From: a virus
Virus record (IMG/VR): IMGVR_UViG_3300040960_001422
Coordinates: 1-43,880 of that record
Strand: one strand, 5' to 3'
DNA length: 43,880 nucleotides
The notes under the pieces were generated by a model. It was not told where the DNA came from and made no database searches. It was given only the letters and a program-made list of their open reading frames with translations. Every line of letters starts with the position of its first letter. Positions within the stretch are counted from its first letter, which is position 1. The translations under genes were made by a program, and so were the position numbers. This document shows, piece after piece, positions 42,621-43,880 of this stretch.

Positions 42621-43032
42621 TTTTGAAGGACTAGACGAAGTATTTGAAACTACTGCAGATATTGTAGCACCACAGGAGGAGGTAAAGGCAAAGAAACCTC
42701 CGATCAAAGAAGATAAGGATGACGTAGAGAGTGACTATGAATACGCCAGATCCAATCTATACCTGTTGGTGGACAAAGGACAAGAAGCTATCAACGGCGC
42801 TCTTGACCTGGCAATGTCTTCTGATCATCCTAGAGCATACGAAGTTGCTGGACAGTTGATCAAGCATGTCGGTGACGTTGCTGACAAACTGATGACACTT
42901 CAGAAAGACAAGAAGTCTGTCAGAGAAGAGAAGAAGAGTGGACCAACCAACGTGACCAATGCTCTCTTTGTTGGTAGTACAGCAGATCTTCAGAAGATGC
43001 TGAAAGACGCATCAAAGAAAAAAGATAAATAA
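42613..43032 (+). CDS. gp16: Terminase small subunit gp16
   Basis: This 139-residue protein has an acidic N-terminus, then the conserved helix pair DVESDYEYARSNLYLLVDKG and SSDHPRAYEVAGQLIKHVGD, and a C-terminal VTNALFVGSTADLQKMLKD. These are the gp16 features of T4-like cyanophages. T4 gp16 is 164 residues. gp16 recognises viral DNA and modulates gp17, the packaging ATPase-nuclease, as an oligomeric ring built on the central coiled-coil. gp17 is not in the window but is expected downstream. Its last codons include a late-promoter octamer. Confidence 0.92.
   Translation: MDNFEGLDEVFETTADIVAPQEEVKAKKPPIKEDKDDVESDYEYARSNLYLLVDKGQEAINGALDLAMSSDHPRAYEVAGQLIKHVGDVADKLMTLQKDKKSVREEKKSGPTNVTNALFVGSTADLQKMLKDASKKKDK
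43024..43031 (+). promoter_or_regulatory. T4-type late promoter (GATAAATA)
   Basis: This NATAAATA match overlaps the end and TAA stop of gp16 and lies 24 bases before the next ATG. It would drive the 82-residue gene, the zinc-finger gene and probably gp17. Confidence 0.6.
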
Positions 43033-43055
43033 AAAGAGACTATAGACTTAGTAAA

Positions 43056-43304
43056 ATGATCCTCAAACCAAAAGGGGCGGCTGTAAATATCCAAACTGCT
43101 GCAAGTGCTCTCTCGAATGCTACTCTGGTTTCCGTTGTAAATACAAACACCACTGCTGCACTTATCGAAAATAGTAATGGTAATGAAGTTTACCTTGCTG
43201 CTGGAGAAAGAGTATTGATCGAGAAAGAACCAGCAGAAACTTTAGAGGCAACTACAGGCGCGACCGCTGCTGTCTGGGCAACTTCCGTAGCATTTAGAAA
43301 CTGA
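43056..43304 (+). CDS. Small beta-rich protein (82 aa) downstream of gp16
   Basis: This protein looks like a small beta barrel or sandwich: alternating strands (AAVNIQTAASALSNATLVSV, VNTNTTAALIE, NEVYLAAGERVLIEKEP) and a final TAAVWATSVAFRN strand. It has no Cys, no transmembrane segment and no catalytic motif. The segment GERVLIEKEPAETLEA resembles small proteins often found near terminase genes of marine T4-like phages. A structural or head-decoration role is a guess. It has its own late promoter and its stop overlaps the next start (CTGATGG). Confidence 0.7.
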   Translation: MILKPKGAAVNIQTAASALSNATLVSVVNTNTTAALIENSNGNEVYLAAGERVLIEKEPAETLEATTGATAAVWATSVAFRN

Positions 43305-43880
43305 TGGCAGAAAGACTTCCTACAATGTATGGCAGATACTATACCATCTCCGCCGTATGGAGAGGGAAGCAGTTTACTGTCAATGTGTTTAGACCTAAGT
43401 TACAACTTCTTCAGAGACCTGGCGCTCAGAGAATTGTAGACAAGATCTATCCAGGAAGTCGTGTTATTAGTTTCTGGGAATCTGATCCAACAGACGCTCC
43501 AGTGTTCTTAGTAAAAGAAGAAGTCACAAGAACGATGAAAACTTTTAGACAATTTAGAGAGCACTGCGGTCTCAAGTATGACGTGGTTGCTCACCAGTGT
43601 GGTCACTGCAATGCCACTGGATATCATGCTGATGGGGAGAAGTGTTCTACCTGTAACGGAAGAGGAACTCTGCAGACCGTTAACGACGGCACAGAGATGG
43701 AAGAGAGCAATGATAAGAAAGTCTATTCTAGAGAGCATCCAGAAGCACAGAAAAATGTGAAGAAGATGCAAAAGGAAGGTGCTGCTTGGACCCGCAAGGC
43801 AGGACAGAATAAAGAGGGTGGTCTAAACGAGAAGGGGCGTAAGTCCTATGAGCGTGAGAATCCTGGTTCCGATCTTAAAG
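43304..43880 (+). CDS. Zinc-finger protein with DUF6321-like C-terminus, 3'-truncated
   Basis: The first 192 residues are present and the frame is open at the window edge. Residues 1-85 are an uncharacterised alpha/beta region (YYTISAVWRGKQFTVNVFRP, KIYPGSRVISFW). Residues 99-121 form a DnaJ-type zinc-binding unit, Cys99-x2-Cys102 with ATG and Cys114-x2-Cys117 with GRG. Residues about 155-192 (EGAAWTRKAGQNKEGG, LNEKGRKSYEREN) match the DUF6321 type common in phages, which normally continues into LKAP. Start ATG 43304 overlaps the upstream stop by one base. A nucleic-acid or protein-binding role near packaging genes is plausible, but no function is established for the C-terminal family. Confidence 0.78.
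   Translation, partial: MAERLPTMYGRYYTISAVWRGKQFTVNVFRPKLQLLQRPGAQRIVDKIYPGSRVISFWESDPTDAPVFLVKEEVTRTMKTFRQFREHCGLKYDVVAHQCGHCNATGYHADGEKCSTCNGRGTLQTVNDGTEMEESNDKKVYSREHPEAQKNVKKMQKEGAAWTRKAGQNKEGGLNEKGRKSYERENPGSDLK

Overview
The window is part of the late structural region of a T4-like myovirus, most probably one infecting marine cyanobacteria (Synechococcus or Prochlorococcus). Recognisable T4 virion genes keep T4 order: the end of gp8 (baseplate wedge), then neck proteins gp13 and gp14, tail terminator gp15 and small terminase gp16. All genes are on the + strand, tightly packed, often with TAATG, TGATG or ATGA overlaps. Very large fibre-like proteins sit between gp8 and gp13, and T4-type late promoter octamers (NATAAATA) occur at gene junctions. 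A cyanobacterial host is inferred from gene content and moderate GC; no host marker gene lies in the window.

Layout. (1) 1-8349: 5'-truncated gp8, a 2226-residue baseplate protein with a DUF4815-like N-terminus, and a small coiled-coil protein. (2) 8385-10602: three co-translated proteins, namely a small beta-sandwich protein, a 73-residue linker protein and a 552-residue fibre. (3) 10613-28220: a coiled-coil mini-protein, a 2409-residue fibre with a beta-helix, a LamG domain and a cupredoxin-like domain, a 177-residue structural protein, and a 3218-residue fibre. (4) 28248-31495: three tandem paralogous adhesins with a conserved N-terminal anchor and a fibrinogen-like C-terminal region. (5) 31502-34321: two 2OG-Fe(II) oxygenases, two small proteins and a class-III PLP aminotransferase. 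(6) 34359-39470: a 1703-residue protein joining an I9-like propeptide, a cupredoxin-like domain with a complete set of type-1 copper ligands, a subtilisin-like protease with intact triad, and six Ig-like repeats. (7) 39477-43880: gp13, gp14, gp15, gp16, a small conserved protein, and the start of a zinc-finger/DUF6321-like protein.

How the parts may work together. Regions 1 and 7 build the baseplate rim, neck, tail end and packaging start. Regions 2-4 and 6 replace the T4 set gp9-gp12/wac with fibres, adhesins and decoration domains for host contact. Region 5 holds enzymes that do not build virions directly but sit among late structural genes, so they may tailor virion proteins, surface glycans or host metabolites; this is inference. 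A short glycine-tyrosine repeat module recurs in gp8, gp14 and both giant fibres, which suggests active module shuffling. No tRNA, IS element, CRISPR array, reverse transcriptase or intergenic gap over 300 bases was seen.
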